Shown here in pieces: positions 15,682 through 24,845 of a DNA stretch of 64,000 nt; position 1 is the stretch's first letter, and each line of letters opens with the position of its first letter. The DNA is from Bradyrhizobium sp. AUGA SZCCT0283 (GTDB taxonomy: Bacteria > Pseudomonadota > Alphaproteobacteria > Rhizobiales > Xanthobacteraceae). The notes beneath the pieces are model-generated. The model did no database searches. It saw only the letters and a program-made list of their open reading frames with translations, and had not been told where the DNA came from. The stretch lies in assembly GCF_018130385.1 (NCBI RefSeq), contig NZ_JAFCLU010000023.1:1-64000 (forward strand). Reading direction: 5' to 3'. The position numbers were made by a program, and so were the translations under genes.

Positions 15682-17778
15682 TTAGGCTGCAGGCGCGGCC
15701 TTCTTCACCCAGACCTTGTTGTCATGGAACGCCGCGCCACCGATGGGAGCAACAGCCTCGGCCCCGGTCAGCATGTTGATGCCGCGGCCGCCGATATGGG
15801 CCTTGTTCGGATGGACGGACTCGGCGATCAGCACACCGCGGCGCACCCCGTCGAACAGCTTCACGGTCAGCGTGGTTTCGCCCCGCATGTTGCCAAGCGT
15901 CACGGCGTCGCCATCGGCAATCGAAAGGCTCGAGGCGTCTTCGGGGTGCATCATCACCGAAGGCGCACCTTCGCGAGCCTGCGATCCCGGCGTCTCGTTG
16001 AAAGTAGTGTTGAGATAGCTGCGCGACGGCGAGGTGGCGAGACGGAACGGATGTTGCTCGTCCGCTTCCTCGATATTGGTCCAGTGGTCCGGCAGCGACG
16101 GCATTTTGTCCCAGGCCCCCAGGCCGGGGTTACCGACGGGAGGGTGCCCCCAATCGGCCTTGAAGTGGAATTTCTTGTCGGCGTGCGCGAAGCCATCCAG
16201 ATAATGCGAAGTGCGAAAATCCGGCTGGACATCGCGCCACAGATCGGCCTCCAGCGTCTCGATGTCGCCATGGCCGCTCTTTTTCAGCGTGGCATCGATC
16301 AGCTCACGCGGCGACATCTCAAACCCAGGATGCACGGCGTTGAGGCGACGACCGAGGCCTTGCAGCACTTCATGGTTGGAACGACACTCGCCAGGCGGAT
16401 CGATCAGCTTGGCGCCGACCGAAATATGCTGGTGACCGCCACCGTAATAGAGATCGTCGTGTTCCATGAACATGGTCGCCGGCAGCACGATGTCGGCCAT
16501 AACAGCCGTTTCGGTCATAAACTGCTCATGCACCGCCATGAACAGGTCTTCGCGGGCAAAGCCCTTTCGCACGAGCGCCTGTTCGGGCGCCACCGTCATC
16601 GGGTTGGTATTCTGGATCAGCATCGCCTTGACCGGCGGTCCACCCTTCAAGGCTTCCGCGTCGCCGGTCAGGATACGCCCAATCTGGGACTGGTCGAGCC
16701 AGCGAGTCGTGTGGTCGATCGCGTCATGCCCCTCGATGATGGATTCGTCGAACTTCCAGATCGAAGCATTGTTGAAGAAGGCGCCGCCACCTTCATACTG
16801 CCAGGCGCCAGTCACCGCCGGGATGCACAGCGCTGCATGCATCTGCGCCGCTCCGTTGCGGCTGCGGGTAAAGCCGTAGCCGAGGCGAAAGAACGAACGT
16901 TTGGTTTGGCCGACAACGCGCGCGAATGCCTCAATCTCTTCCACCGGCACGCCCGAGATCGCTGAAGCCCATTCCGGTGTGCGGGTAGCGAGGTGCGCCT
17001 CCAGTTCGTCAGGACAATCGGTGTAGCGATCCATATAGGCGCGGTCCGCGTACCCCTCGCGAAACAGCACATGCATGACGCCGCAGGCGAAGGCGCCGTC
17101 GGTACCCGGTCGGAGCAGGATCTTGATATCGGCCTGCTTCATCGTGTCGTTGTTGTAGATGTCGATCGCCGCAATTTTCGCGCCGCGCTCCTTGCGGGCG
17201 CGCGAGGCATGCGTCATCACGTTGACCTGCGTGTTTACTGGATTAGTGCCCCAGATCACGACGAGATCGGAGACACCCATCTCGCGCGGGTCGACGCCGG
17301 CGATCTTGCCGGTGCCGATGGCAAATCCGATGCGCGCGACGGTCGCACAGATGGTGCCGTAGAAACGGGAATACTTCTTCACATGCGCGAGGCGATTGAT
17401 GCCATCGCGCATGACGAGCCCCATGGTGCCGGCGTAGTAATAGGGCCAGACAGACTGAGCGCCGAATTCGCGCTCGGCCTGATCGAAACGCGCGGCGATT
17501 TCATCCAGAGCGCCATCCCAGGAAATCCGCGTGAACTGACCTGAACCCTTCGGTCCGGTACGGCGCATCGGATGGAGCAGCCGGTCGGGATGATGAATGC
17601 GCTCGGCGTAACGCGCGACCTTGGCGCAGACGACGCCCGCCGTATAGGTCTGCAGCTTCGAGCCACGGACCCGGCCAATCGAACGACCGTCGATCACCTC
17701 GATGTCGAGTGCGCAGGCCGACGGACAATCGTGCGGACAGGTGGAGTGGCGGATATCGACCTTGGCGTGCTGGTTCAT
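15682..17778 (-). CDS. Molybdopterin oxidoreductase (bis-MGD, Fe-S containing)
   Basis: A 698-residue member of the DMSO reductase family of anaerobic-type dehydrogenases. The N-terminus has CPHDCPSACALD and a fourth Cys in GVVCAKVARY, the [4Fe-4S] motif of this family. The central region has PYYYAGTMGLVMRDGINRL, VIWGTNPVNTQ and RPGTDGAFACGVMHV for cofactor binding. The C-terminal dinucleotide domain has RLATSPSRSYLNTTF and HPEDASSLSIADGD. There is no Tat leader, so it is probably cytoplasmic. Its neighbours are an SDR and crotonase, suggesting oxidation or hydroxylation of an organic acid; the substrate is unknown. Confidence 0.86.
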   Translation of the reverse strand: MNQHAKVDIRHSTCPHDCPSACALDIEVIDGRSIGRVRGSKLQTYTAGVVCAKVARYAERIHHPDRLLHPMRRTGPKGSGQFTRISWDGALDEIAARFDQAEREFGAQSVWPYYYAGTMGLVMRDGINRLAHVKKYSRFYGTICATVARIGFAIGTGKIAGVDPREMGVSDLVVIWGTNPVNTQVNVMTHASRARKERGAKIAAIDIYNNDTMKQADIKILLRPGTDGAFACGVMHVLFREGYADRAYMDRYTDCPDELEAHLATRTPEWASAISGVPVEEIEAFARVVGQTKRSFFRLGYGFTRSRNGAAQMHAALCIPAVTGAWQYEGGGAFFNNASIWKFDESIIEGHDAIDHTTRWLDQSQIGRILTGDAEALKGGPPVKAMLIQNTNPMTVAPEQALVRKGFAREDLFMAVHEQFMTETAVMADIVLPATMFMEHDDLYYGGGHQHISVGAKLIDPPGECRSNHEVLQGLGRRLNAVHPGFEMSPRELIDATLKKSGHGDIETLEADLWRDVQPDFRTSHYLDGFAHADKKFHFKADWGHPPVGNPGLGAWDKMPSLPDHWTNIEEADEQHPFRLATSPSRSYLNTTFNETPGSQAREGAPSVMMHPEDASSLSIADGDAVTLGNMRGETTLTVKLFDGVRRGVLIAESVHPNKAHIGGRGINMLTGAEAVAPIGGAAFHDNKVWVKKAAPAA

Positions 17779-17862
17779 GCGTTTCTAGGTAACATCAAAC
17801 GCCGCAGTCGCCGAGAGGGTTTGTCCGGCAGTACACCTGCAAAAACGGCCTTTAGCCATGCA

Positions 17863-18615
17863 TCAGGCGCCCAAATAAGCGCCGCCATTGGTGTGGATGG
17901 CCTGCCCGTTGATGTAGCGCGTGCCGGGCCCGCACAGAAAACGCACGGTTGCAGCAACGTCTTCCGGCAGGCCACGATTGCCGGTGATGGTCTGATGGAC
18001 CAAATGATGCGCCGGCTCCGGCTTGTCCTTGGGCCGTGGCGTGCCGATCAGCCCGGGAACCACACAGTTCACGGTGATGCCGTCATCGGCAAGATCGTGG
18101 GCCAGCGCCCGCGTCAGGCCGATAATGCCCGCCTTCGCCGTCACCACATGCGCGCGGTTCTTCGCGCCCGTATGCGCGCTGAGGCCGCCGATATTGACGA
18201 TGGTTCCCGCCCCCGACTTGCGTAGCGCCGGCAGGCAGGCTTTTGCGCAGAGGAACGTGCCGTCGAGCGTAACGTCGAGGATTTCGCGCCACGCCGCATA
18301 GCTCATCTCGGCGAACGGCTTCTCGCGCCGCAGCGCCGCGTTGTTGACGAGGATATCGATACGGCCGAATTGCTTGACGGCCGCATCCGCCATGGCCTGC
18401 ACCGCTACGGCGTCGGCGACGTCGCCGATATGAACCAGCGCCTTGCCGCCGGCAGTCTCGATCTCGCGCGCGACGGCGTCCACCTCGGCGCGGTTGCTGC
18501 GCGCGTTCACCACGATAGAGGCCCCGCCCTCCGCGAGCGTCAGCGCGATCGCGCGGCCGATGTTGCGGCCTGCGCCCGTGACGATGGCGACTTTGCCGGC
18601 AAGTTCTTGGGTCAT
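17863..18615 (-). CDS. SDR-family oxidoreductase lacking the usual catalytic Tyr
   Basis: A 250-residue short-chain dehydrogenase fold. The cofactor motif TGAGRNIGRAIAL, then NNAALRRE and the Ser strand IVNIGGLSAH are present. In the YxxxK position the sequence is HVVTAKAG, with Val four residues before the Lys, so the expected Tyr is absent. The DNA reads clearly here. Relatives with this RAHVVxAKAG pattern exist to my knowledge, so it may be a subfamily with altered chemistry rather than an error. It is co-directional with the MmgE/PrpD gene upstream and the molybdopterin gene downstream. Confidence 0.85.
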   Translation of the reverse strand: MTQELAGKVAIVTGAGRNIGRAIALTLAEGGASIVVNARSNRAEVDAVAREIETAGGKALVHIGDVADAVAVQAMADAAVKQFGRIDILVNNAALRREKPFAEMSYAAWREILDVTLDGTFLCAKACLPALRKSGAGTIVNIGGLSAHTGAKNRAHVVTAKAGIIGLTRALAHDLADDGITVNCVVPGLIGTPRPKDKPEPAHHLVHQTITGNRGLPEDVAATVRFLCGPGTRYINGQAIHTNGGAYLGA

Positions 18616-18621
18616 GAGCCG

Positions 18622-19995
18622 CTACCCGCGCAATGAGGAGAGATCGATACGGCCATTATACAGCCCCGCCATCAATTTCAACGCTACTTCACTTTGGGCG
18701 GCGCTCCAGCCGCCATGCTCGGCGTTGAGCCTGAATTTGTCGATCACGTCCTGCCGCGTCAGCGGCTCCTGCGCGCCGCCGCGCAAATAAGGCTGCCGCT
18801 CTTCGACCACACTGCCATCCCCGAGCGTGGCGCGGATGTGGCCGGTGTAATTGTTCGGATAGGGATTGTCGAGATCGATCACGAATTTCACTCTCGCGGC
18901 GAGCGCCAGCACGCGCTTATCGCCGATCGCATGTTCCGTGAACGCGCCGAGCCCGACGCCGCCATGCACGAAGCCGGTGGCCAACAGATATGGTACGGCG
19001 AATTTGGCGGCATAGCCGTTGCGCGGACGCTGCTTGTCGGCGAGCGGCTCCCATAGCCGGTGCACCGTTCCCTCCGCCACCTCGCAGACGATCTCGGTGA
19101 CATCCTCGGGCTTGATGCCGCGCGCGGCCAGCCGGCGCGCGCAATCGATATAGGGCTGCGCCATCGTTCCGCATGGATAAGGCTTGAAGGCCAGCGTGTC
19201 CGTCACCCAGCGCGTGCCGAAATCGCCTGTCAGCGCATCGTAGTCGCCCTCCGTGGTGTGCGCGAAGCCGTGGAACAGTCCGTGCACGCCCTCGAACACG
19301 GTGCGTGGACCAACGAACCCTCCCCGCGCCAGGAGCGTCGCGCGGATGCCCGATTGCGCCGCCCATCCCGCATGAAGCCGTTTGGTCCAGGCGCCTTCTG
19401 CGAGATATTCGATGATGCCGCCGGCCATGCTGCCGGCGACGCCGAGCGCATCGACAATCTGCCTGACGTTGAGGCCAAGCGCGGCACCGACACCGGCGGC
19501 CGCGCCCATCGCACCGAAGATCGCCGTCGGATGGAAGCCGGCCTTGTGGACGGCTTTCGGCACCACGAGGCTCAACCGGCAGAGTACTTCGGTGCCGACG
19601 GCGATCCCGATCAGCGCCATGCGGCCATCCGGATTATGCCGCTCGCAGGCAGCGAGCACCGCCGGCACGATCACGGCGCCAGCATGGACCGGGCCGCCCT
19701 CGAAGGTGTCGTCGAAATCCTCGCCATGCGCGGCCGTCCCGTTGACGAAGGCGGCGCCCGCCGCATTCAGCGTGCGCCGATGCCCGATCGCCGTGCAGGG
19801 GCCGTCATCGTCGCAGCCCGCCAGCGCGCTTCTGACGTAGTCCTCGTTGCGCGCGGTGACGCACAGCCCGACCACGTCGATCAGCAGGTCCTCGCATTTG
19901 CGCGCGGTTGCAGCCGGCAATGGACCGGATTGCAGTGCGGCGATCTTTTCGGCAAGCGTTTCAGCGACCGAAATCCTGGGCAGTCCGGAGGCCAT
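18622..19995 (-). CDS. MmgE/PrpD family protein
   Basis: A 457-residue MmgE/PrpD protein, the family of 2-methylcitrate and cis-aconitate-type dehydratases and related decarboxylases. Clear family blocks are NGTAAHGEDFDDTFEGGPVH near the N-terminus, FHPTAIFGAMGAAAGVGAAL, WTKRLHAGWAAQSGI and FKPYPCGTMAQPYIDC. It starts at 19995, four bases after the upstream solute-binding protein stops, so they share an operon. It probably dehydrates or isomerises a carboxylic acid intermediate; the substrate cannot be read. Confidence 0.88.
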   Translation of the reverse strand: MASGLPRISVAETLAEKIAALQSGPLPAATARKCEDLLIDVVGLCVTARNEDYVRSALAGCDDDGPCTAIGHRRTLNAAGAAFVNGTAAHGEDFDDTFEGGPVHAGAVIVPAVLAACERHNPDGRMALIGIAVGTEVLCRLSLVVPKAVHKAGFHPTAIFGAMGAAAGVGAALGLNVRQIVDALGVAGSMAGGIIEYLAEGAWTKRLHAGWAAQSGIRATLLARGGFVGPRTVFEGVHGLFHGFAHTTEGDYDALTGDFGTRWVTDTLAFKPYPCGTMAQPYIDCARRLAARGIKPEDVTEIVCEVAEGTVHRLWEPLADKQRPRNGYAAKFAVPYLLATGFVHGGVGLGAFTEHAIGDKRVLALAARVKFVIDLDNPYPNNYTGHIRATLGDGSVVEERQPYLRGGAQEPLTRQDVIDKFRLNAEHGGWSAAQSEVALKLMAGLYNGRIDLSSLRG

Positions 19996-19998
19996 CGG

Positions 19999-21063
19999 TC
20001 AAACGCGGAAGATTTTCGTGTAGCGCGCCTTGATGGCCTCGCTCTCCTTCTCCACCGCCGCGGCATCATCCTTCATGGTCTTGATGTCCTTGAGCGGCTT
20101 GCGCCCTGCCTTCTCGACGGTTTGAGAGTGCACCGAGCGGAGGCCGCCGACATCGACGATGAGCTGTTGGGCCTCCCGGCTGAGGCTGAATGACTGGAAC
20201 AGCCTTGCCGCGTTCGGATTCGGCGCATCCTTGAACACGCCGTTCGGTCCGATGATCAGCGGCGACCCTTCCATGGCGTAGACCGGCTCGACCGGTCGGC
20301 CCGCCTCCTTCATCTGGAAGATGTTGTATTCGTTGCCATCGGCCATCACCGCGCGCTCACCGAGATCGAGCTTCTTCGGCGGATCGGCCGATGATTGCAC
20401 CTGCATGATATTCTGCTTGGCAAGCTGCTCGAAGAAGCTCCAGCCGAGATCGCGCTGCATCTGGTAGGTCGCGGTCATAATGGTGCCGCTGTAGCCCGGA
20501 TGCGCCTTGACGATCTTGCCCTTCCATTTGGGGTCGAGCAGATCGGCAAAACTCTTCGGCGCGTCCTCCGCCTTCACCAGGTTGGTGTTGTAGGCGATGA
20601 TGCTGAGCCAGACGCGGAAGCTCGCAAACTGGCCATCGGGGTCCTTGTGCTCGGCCGGATAGAATTTTGCCACGTCTTCTGGCACGTAAGGCGCCAGAAT
20701 GCCGTCACGCTTCCAAACGATGAAATGCGCGGCATCGGACGAGTTCACGAGATCGACGGCATGGATGTTGCTGGAATATTCCTGCCCGATACGCTGAAAC
20801 ACGCGCTCGGCACCGGTGCGCTCGACGCGGACGGCGATGCCCGGATATTTCGCCTCGAACGCCTTGGCCAGTTTCTCCGCGACCGGCAAATCGGTCGAGG
20901 TGTAATAGATGACCTTGCCTTCCTTTTTCGCCGCGTCGATCAGCCCCGGCGTCACCGCTTCCGGTGGCGGTGCTGCGGCCATCACGCGCGTGGAAAATGC
21001 TGCACCTGCGAGAACAGCGCCGGCCCCCTGAAGCACATTGCGTCGCGAGATTGAGTTCTTCAT
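19999..21063 (-). CDS. ABC-type extracellular solute-binding protein (Fe/spermidine-like fold), no transporter attached
   Basis: A 354-residue periplasmic binding protein from ATG 21063. The N-terminus SISRRNVLQGAGAVLAGAAF carries a twin-arginine signal. The mature part includes VIYYTSTDLPVAEKLAKAFE and FASFRVWLSIIAYNTNL, with LLDPKWKGKIVKAHPGYSG, typical of the class that binds ferric ions or small anions. No permease or ATPase genes adjoin, so it may serve the cluster with a distant transporter. It is the first gene of a leftward operon reaching 14828 and is divergent from the Bug receptor at 21240. Confidence 0.84.
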   Translation of the reverse strand: MKNSISRRNVLQGAGAVLAGAAFSTRVMAAAPPPEAVTPGLIDAAKKEGKVIYYTSTDLPVAEKLAKAFEAKYPGIAVRVERTGAERVFQRIGQEYSSNIHAVDLVNSSDAAHFIVWKRDGILAPYVPEDVAKFYPAEHKDPDGQFASFRVWLSIIAYNTNLVKAEDAPKSFADLLDPKWKGKIVKAHPGYSGTIMTATYQMQRDLGWSFFEQLAKQNIMQVQSSADPPKKLDLGERAVMADGNEYNIFQMKEAGRPVEPVYAMEGSPLIIGPNGVFKDAPNPNAARLFQSFSLSREAQQLIVDVGGLRSVHSQTVEKAGRKPLKDIKTMKDDAAAVEKESEAIKARYTKIFRV

Positions 21064-21239
21064 AGGCGCTCCCACCAATCGTTTGTTGAGCCTTCTCTTC
21101 GGGCTCTCGTTCCTGCTCGGTCCGTTACACCCGAGGCTATCTTTTATTCCAAGGGCACGCAGCCAGTCTTTCGTCGACAGCCCGTTCCCATTGCAGCTAA
21201 ACTTGCGGGAAAGAATAAAACAAGAGTCGGGGGATCGAA

Positions 21240-22211
21240 ATGATGGGCTCAAGAATTGCGTTGGCTCTGGCTGTAACTCTGCTCGCAACATCGCTCACTG
21301 GGGCGCAGGCGCAGGATTATCCCTCTCGGCCAGTGAAGGTGATTGTTCCCTTCGGGGCCGGAGGACCTGCCGACGTCACCGCCCGCCAGATCGGCAACAT
21401 CCTGCAGGAGAGCTTTGGCCAGCCCTTCATCGTCGAGAACCGAACCGGCGCCGGCGGCGTGATCGGCACGCAGGAAGCCATCAAGTCACCACCGGACGGC
21501 TATACGCTGCTGATGATGTCGAACACCCAGACTGCGAATGAGTCGCTGGTGCCGCAACGCAAATACGAACTGATGCGTGATCTCGCACCGATCGCGCCGG
21601 TCAACTATTCCGACCTCGTCATCGTGGTTCATCCGTCCGTGCAGGCGAAGACGCTGCAGGAATTCATCGCGCTTGCCAAATCGCAGCCTGGAAAATTGAA
21701 CTATGCGTCATCAGGCCAAGGCACGCCGTACCACATGGCAGGCGAGCTGTTCAAAGCCATGGCCGGCATCGACATCTTGCACGTGCCCTACCGCAACAGC
21801 GGCGAGGCGCGCAGCGGCGTGATCGGCGGCCAGGTCCAGATGATGATCGATGCGGTTCCGGCGATGGCCCCCAACGTCGCCGAAAATCAGGTGCGCGCGC
21901 TGGCGACGACAGGCAAGACGCGCTCAACCGTGCTGCCCAACGCACCAACGGTGATCGAGGCGGGCATTCCCGGCTACGAGGCCACCATCTGGCTCGGCCT
22001 GATGGCGCCCGCGGGCACGCCAAAGCCGATCATCGATAAGCTCAATGCAGCCGTGAACGCGGTGGTGAAACGGCCCGATGTCGTCAAGCTCTGGACCCAG
22101 CAGGGCGCAGTTCCGATGTCGATGACGCCGGAGGAATTCGACAAATTCCTGCGCGGCGATATTGTGAAGTGGGCGGAAGTGGTCAAGAAATTCGACAAGC
22201 CGCCGCAATAG
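21240..22211 (+). CDS. Tripartite tricarboxylate transporter receptor (Bug family), orphan
   Basis: A 323-residue Bug-family periplasmic receptor with an N-terminal signal peptide (IALALAVTLLATSLTGAQA). Family blocks are DYPSRPVKVIVPFGAGGPAD, PFIVENRTGAGGVIGT, LNYASSGQGTPYHMAGELF and LHVPYRNSGEARSGVIGG. Bug proteins usually bind carboxylates. No TctA/TctB membrane genes adjoin, which is common for Bug receptors. It leads a rightward run with the two-subunit molybdenum hydroxylase, 25 bp downstream, suggesting that it captures that enzyme's substrate or a relative. Confidence 0.87.
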   Translation: MMGSRIALALAVTLLATSLTGAQAQDYPSRPVKVIVPFGAGGPADVTARQIGNILQESFGQPFIVENRTGAGGVIGTQEAIKSPPDGYTLLMMSNTQTANESLVPQRKYELMRDLAPIAPVNYSDLVIVVHPSVQAKTLQEFIALAKSQPGKLNYASSGQGTPYHMAGELFKAMAGIDILHVPYRNSGEARSGVIGGQVQMMIDAVPAMAPNVAENQVRALATTGKTRSTVLPNAPTVIEAGIPGYEATIWLGLMAPAGTPKPIIDKLNAAVNAVVKRPDVVKLWTQQGAVPMSMTPEEFDKFLRGDIVKWAEVVKKFDKPPQ

Positions 22212-22236
22212 CAAGCTGCGAGAAGGTTCGCCCTCG

Positions 22237-22707
22237 ATGCCGAGCGTTCGATTTCGCCTCAACGGCGCCGAGATGGAAATTGATGCCGATCCCGACCGGT
22301 CATTGCTGGATATTCTGCGCGGGCAGATCGGCATGACCGGACCGCATTTCGGCTGCGGCGCCGGCGAGTGCGGCGCATGCAATGTGATTATCGGCGATCG
22401 CGCGGTGTCGGCCTGCGATACGCCGCTCTGGTCGGTGGCAGGCAAGGATGTCACGACGCTCGAAGGGCTGGGAACGAGCGAGCGGCCGCACCCGCTGCAG
22501 CGCGCCTTCATCGCCGAGCAGGCGCTGCAATGCGGCTATTGCGTCTCCGGCATCCTGATCAGCGCAGCGGCGCTGTTGAAGCGAAATCCGTCGCCGACAA
22601 GCCGGGAGGTGAAGGAGGCGCTCGACCGTAACCTGTGCCGCTGCGGTTCGCATAATCGCATGGTGCGGGCAGTGCTGCGCGCGGCGGAAGAAATGGCGCC
22701 AGGATGA
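22237..22707 (+). CDS. (2Fe-2S)-binding small subunit of a molybdenum hydroxylase
   Basis: A 156-residue two-cluster ferredoxin-like subunit of the xanthine oxidase family. The plant-type cluster is bound by CGAGECGAC and a further Cys in AVSACDTPL. The second cluster is bound by QCGYCVSG and LCRCGSHN. It overlaps the large subunit start by 4 bp (ATGA), so the pair is co-translated. There is no FAD subunit, which points to the isoquinoline or nicotinate dehydrogenase type that passes electrons to a cytochrome or other acceptor. Confidence 0.9.
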   Translation: MPSVRFRLNGAEMEIDADPDRSLLDILRGQIGMTGPHFGCGAGECGACNVIIGDRAVSACDTPLWSVAGKDVTTLEGLGTSERPHPLQRAFIAEQALQCGYCVSGILISAAALLKRNPSPTSREVKEALDRNLCRCGSHNRMVRAVLRAAEEMAPG

Positions 22708-24845
22708 ACCAGCCGGCCCCCGCTCCGACCCCGCCCAAATTGCCGGTAAGCCTCGCGGCAAACCCGAAACTGTCCTCGTGGCTGAAAATTTCAAGCAATG
22801 GACAGGTGACGGTCTCGCCGGGCAAGGTGGAGATCGGGCAAGGCATCGTGACGGCGCTGGCGCAGATAGCCGCCGACGAGCTCAATATCGACTTGTCGCG
22901 CGTGCAGATGATCCGGGCGTCGACCGCCAGTAGCCCCAACGAAGGCGTCACCTCGGGCAGTCTCTCCATCCAGCAATCGGGCCGCGCGCTACGCCACGCC
23001 TGTGCCGAAGTCCGCCGGATCTTTCTTCAGCAGGCGGCGGAACGGCTGGGAGTCGATATCGAGGCGCTCGACATCGAAGACGGCACCATTTCGGGCCCCG
23101 GCAATGTCAGGACCAGCTATTGGGAACTCGCCGAGGAAGTCTCGCTCGATCGTGACGCCATGCTCGGAGTAACGCCAAAGATCGCATCGCGCCGAGCGTT
23201 GGCCGGGAATTCAATTCAGCGGATCGACATTCCGGACAAGGTTTTGGGCCGGCCGCGATTCATCCACGATCAGGCGTTGGCGGGAATGCTGCATGGCCGC
23301 ATGCTGCGGCCGGAGAACGCGCGCGCGAAACTTACAGAATTGAAGGAGGATGGCGCTCGCACGGTGGCCGGTCTCGTCGCCATCGTACGCGACGGCAGTT
23401 TTGCCGGTGTCGTCAGCGAGACCGAGCATGGCGCGGAGGCGGCTCTCAACGCCTTGCGCAAAGGCGCGTCCTGGTCCGACGGCGAGCCCCTGCCCGATGA
23501 AAGCGATCTGGCTTCGTTCCTGAAGGCTCAGCCATCGGAATCGACGATCATCGACAAGAAAACGGCAGCGTCACCCGGCACGGCAGCGCGGACCATCCGG
23601 CGGCAATATACCCGCCCCTATATTGCGCACGCGTCAATCGCACCGTCCTGCGCGATGGCGCAGTGGAACGGCGACCGCGTCCATGTCTGGACCCATAGCC
23701 AGGGCGTCTATCTTTTGCGCGCCGATCTGGCGCTGGTTCTCAAACTGCCTGTCGAAAATATCACGGTTGAGCACATGGAAGGCGCCGGTTGTTACGGGCA
23801 CAACGCCGCCGACGATGTCGCGCTCGATGCCGTACTGCTTGCTAAGGCCGCCAGCGGCCGGCCGGTGCGGGTGCAGTGGTCGCGCCAGGGCGAGATGTCG
23901 GATGCGCCGTTTGGGGCAGCGATGGCGGTCGAGATCGAGGTCGATCTTGACGCGCAGGGTGAAATCATCGACTGGCGACATTCCATCTGGAGCAACGGCC
24001 ATGCGGCGCGGCCGGGGCGCGCGGCACAGCCCGCGTTGCTGGCGGGTTTCGAACTGGCGGATCCTTTTCCGCGCACGATCTCGACCAATCCGCCGCAGGC
24101 CAATGGCGGAGGGGGCGATCGCAACTCGATCCCGCTTTATGATTTTCCGTCGTGGCACATCGAAAGCCATCGCCTGACCACCATGCCAATCCGCACCTCG
24201 GCGCTGCGGACACTTGGGGGTCAGGGCAATGTGTTTGCGATTGAATCCATCCTCGATGAAATCGCCGCCGAGCGCGGCGAGGATCCGATTGCGTTCCGGC
24301 TGCGTCACTTGCGGGATGAGCGGGCCAAGGATGTCATCCGCGCCGTTGCCGCTCGCGCCAAATGGAAGCCCGAGAAGCGACCGGGCATCGGTCATGGCAT
24401 CGGCTTTGCCCGCTACAAGAACACCGGCGCCTATTGCGCTGCGATCGCCGAGATCGAGGGTGCCGAGGAGGTCAGTGTCAGGAAATTGACACTAGCCGTC
24501 GATGTCGGCGAAGCGATCAATCCCGACGGCGTCATCAACCAGATCGAGGGCGGCGCCATTCAAGCCACGAGCTGGGTGCTGAAGGAACGCGTCCGCTTCG
24601 ACCGGCAACGCATCACCAGCACAAGCTGGACGGAATATCCGATCCTGCGCTTCAGCGAAGTGCCGGATGTCGAGGTTGAGGTGATCCAGCGACCTGATAT
24701 CGACCCGGTCGGCGCCGGCGAGGCCGCCCATGGCCCGGTTACGGCCGCCATCGCCAATGCGGTGTTCGATGCACTCGGCGTGCGGGTGCGCGATCTGCCG
24801 ATTACGCGCGACAGGATCATTGCCGCCATGGAATTCACCTCATGA
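22704..24845 (+). CDS. Molybdopterin-binding large subunit (isoquinoline/nicotinate dehydrogenase-like)
   Basis: A 713-residue large subunit of the xanthine oxidase superfamily. It keeps KVEIGQGIVTALAQIAADEL, the molybdenum-cofactor loops near HASIAPSCAMAQW and RTLGGQGNVFAIES (about residue 502), and the near-terminal GAGEAAHGPVTAAIANA (about 670) with the catalytic Glu. It is coupled to the small subunit and to the ModA-like gene by ATGA overlaps. Such enzymes hydroxylate N-heteroaromatic rings or aldehydes with water-derived oxygen. The substrate is not determinable. Confidence 0.88.
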   Translation: MNQPAPAPTPPKLPVSLAANPKLSSWLKISSNGQVTVSPGKVEIGQGIVTALAQIAADELNIDLSRVQMIRASTASSPNEGVTSGSLSIQQSGRALRHACAEVRRIFLQQAAERLGVDIEALDIEDGTISGPGNVRTSYWELAEEVSLDRDAMLGVTPKIASRRALAGNSIQRIDIPDKVLGRPRFIHDQALAGMLHGRMLRPENARAKLTELKEDGARTVAGLVAIVRDGSFAGVVSETEHGAEAALNALRKGASWSDGEPLPDESDLASFLKAQPSESTIIDKKTAASPGTAARTIRRQYTRPYIAHASIAPSCAMAQWNGDRVHVWTHSQGVYLLRADLALVLKLPVENITVEHMEGAGCYGHNAADDVALDAVLLAKAASGRPVRVQWSRQGEMSDAPFGAAMAVEIEVDLDAQGEIIDWRHSIWSNGHAARPGRAAQPALLAGFELADPFPRTISTNPPQANGGGGDRNSIPLYDFPSWHIESHRLTTMPIRTSALRTLGGQGNVFAIESILDEIAAERGEDPIAFRLRHLRDERAKDVIRAVAARAKWKPEKRPGIGHGIGFARYKNTGAYCAAIAEIEGAEEVSVRKLTLAVDVGEAINPDGVINQIEGGAIQATSWVLKERVRFDRQRITSTSWTEYPILRFSEVPDVEVEVIQRPDIDPVGAGEAAHGPVTAAIANAVFDALGVRVRDLPITRDRIIAAMEFTS

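Noticed and set aside
15610..16965. 451-codon plus-strand frame opposite the molybdopterin oxidoreductase
   Set aside because: Antisense shadow; no conserved motif, and the opposite strand codes for a complete enzyme.
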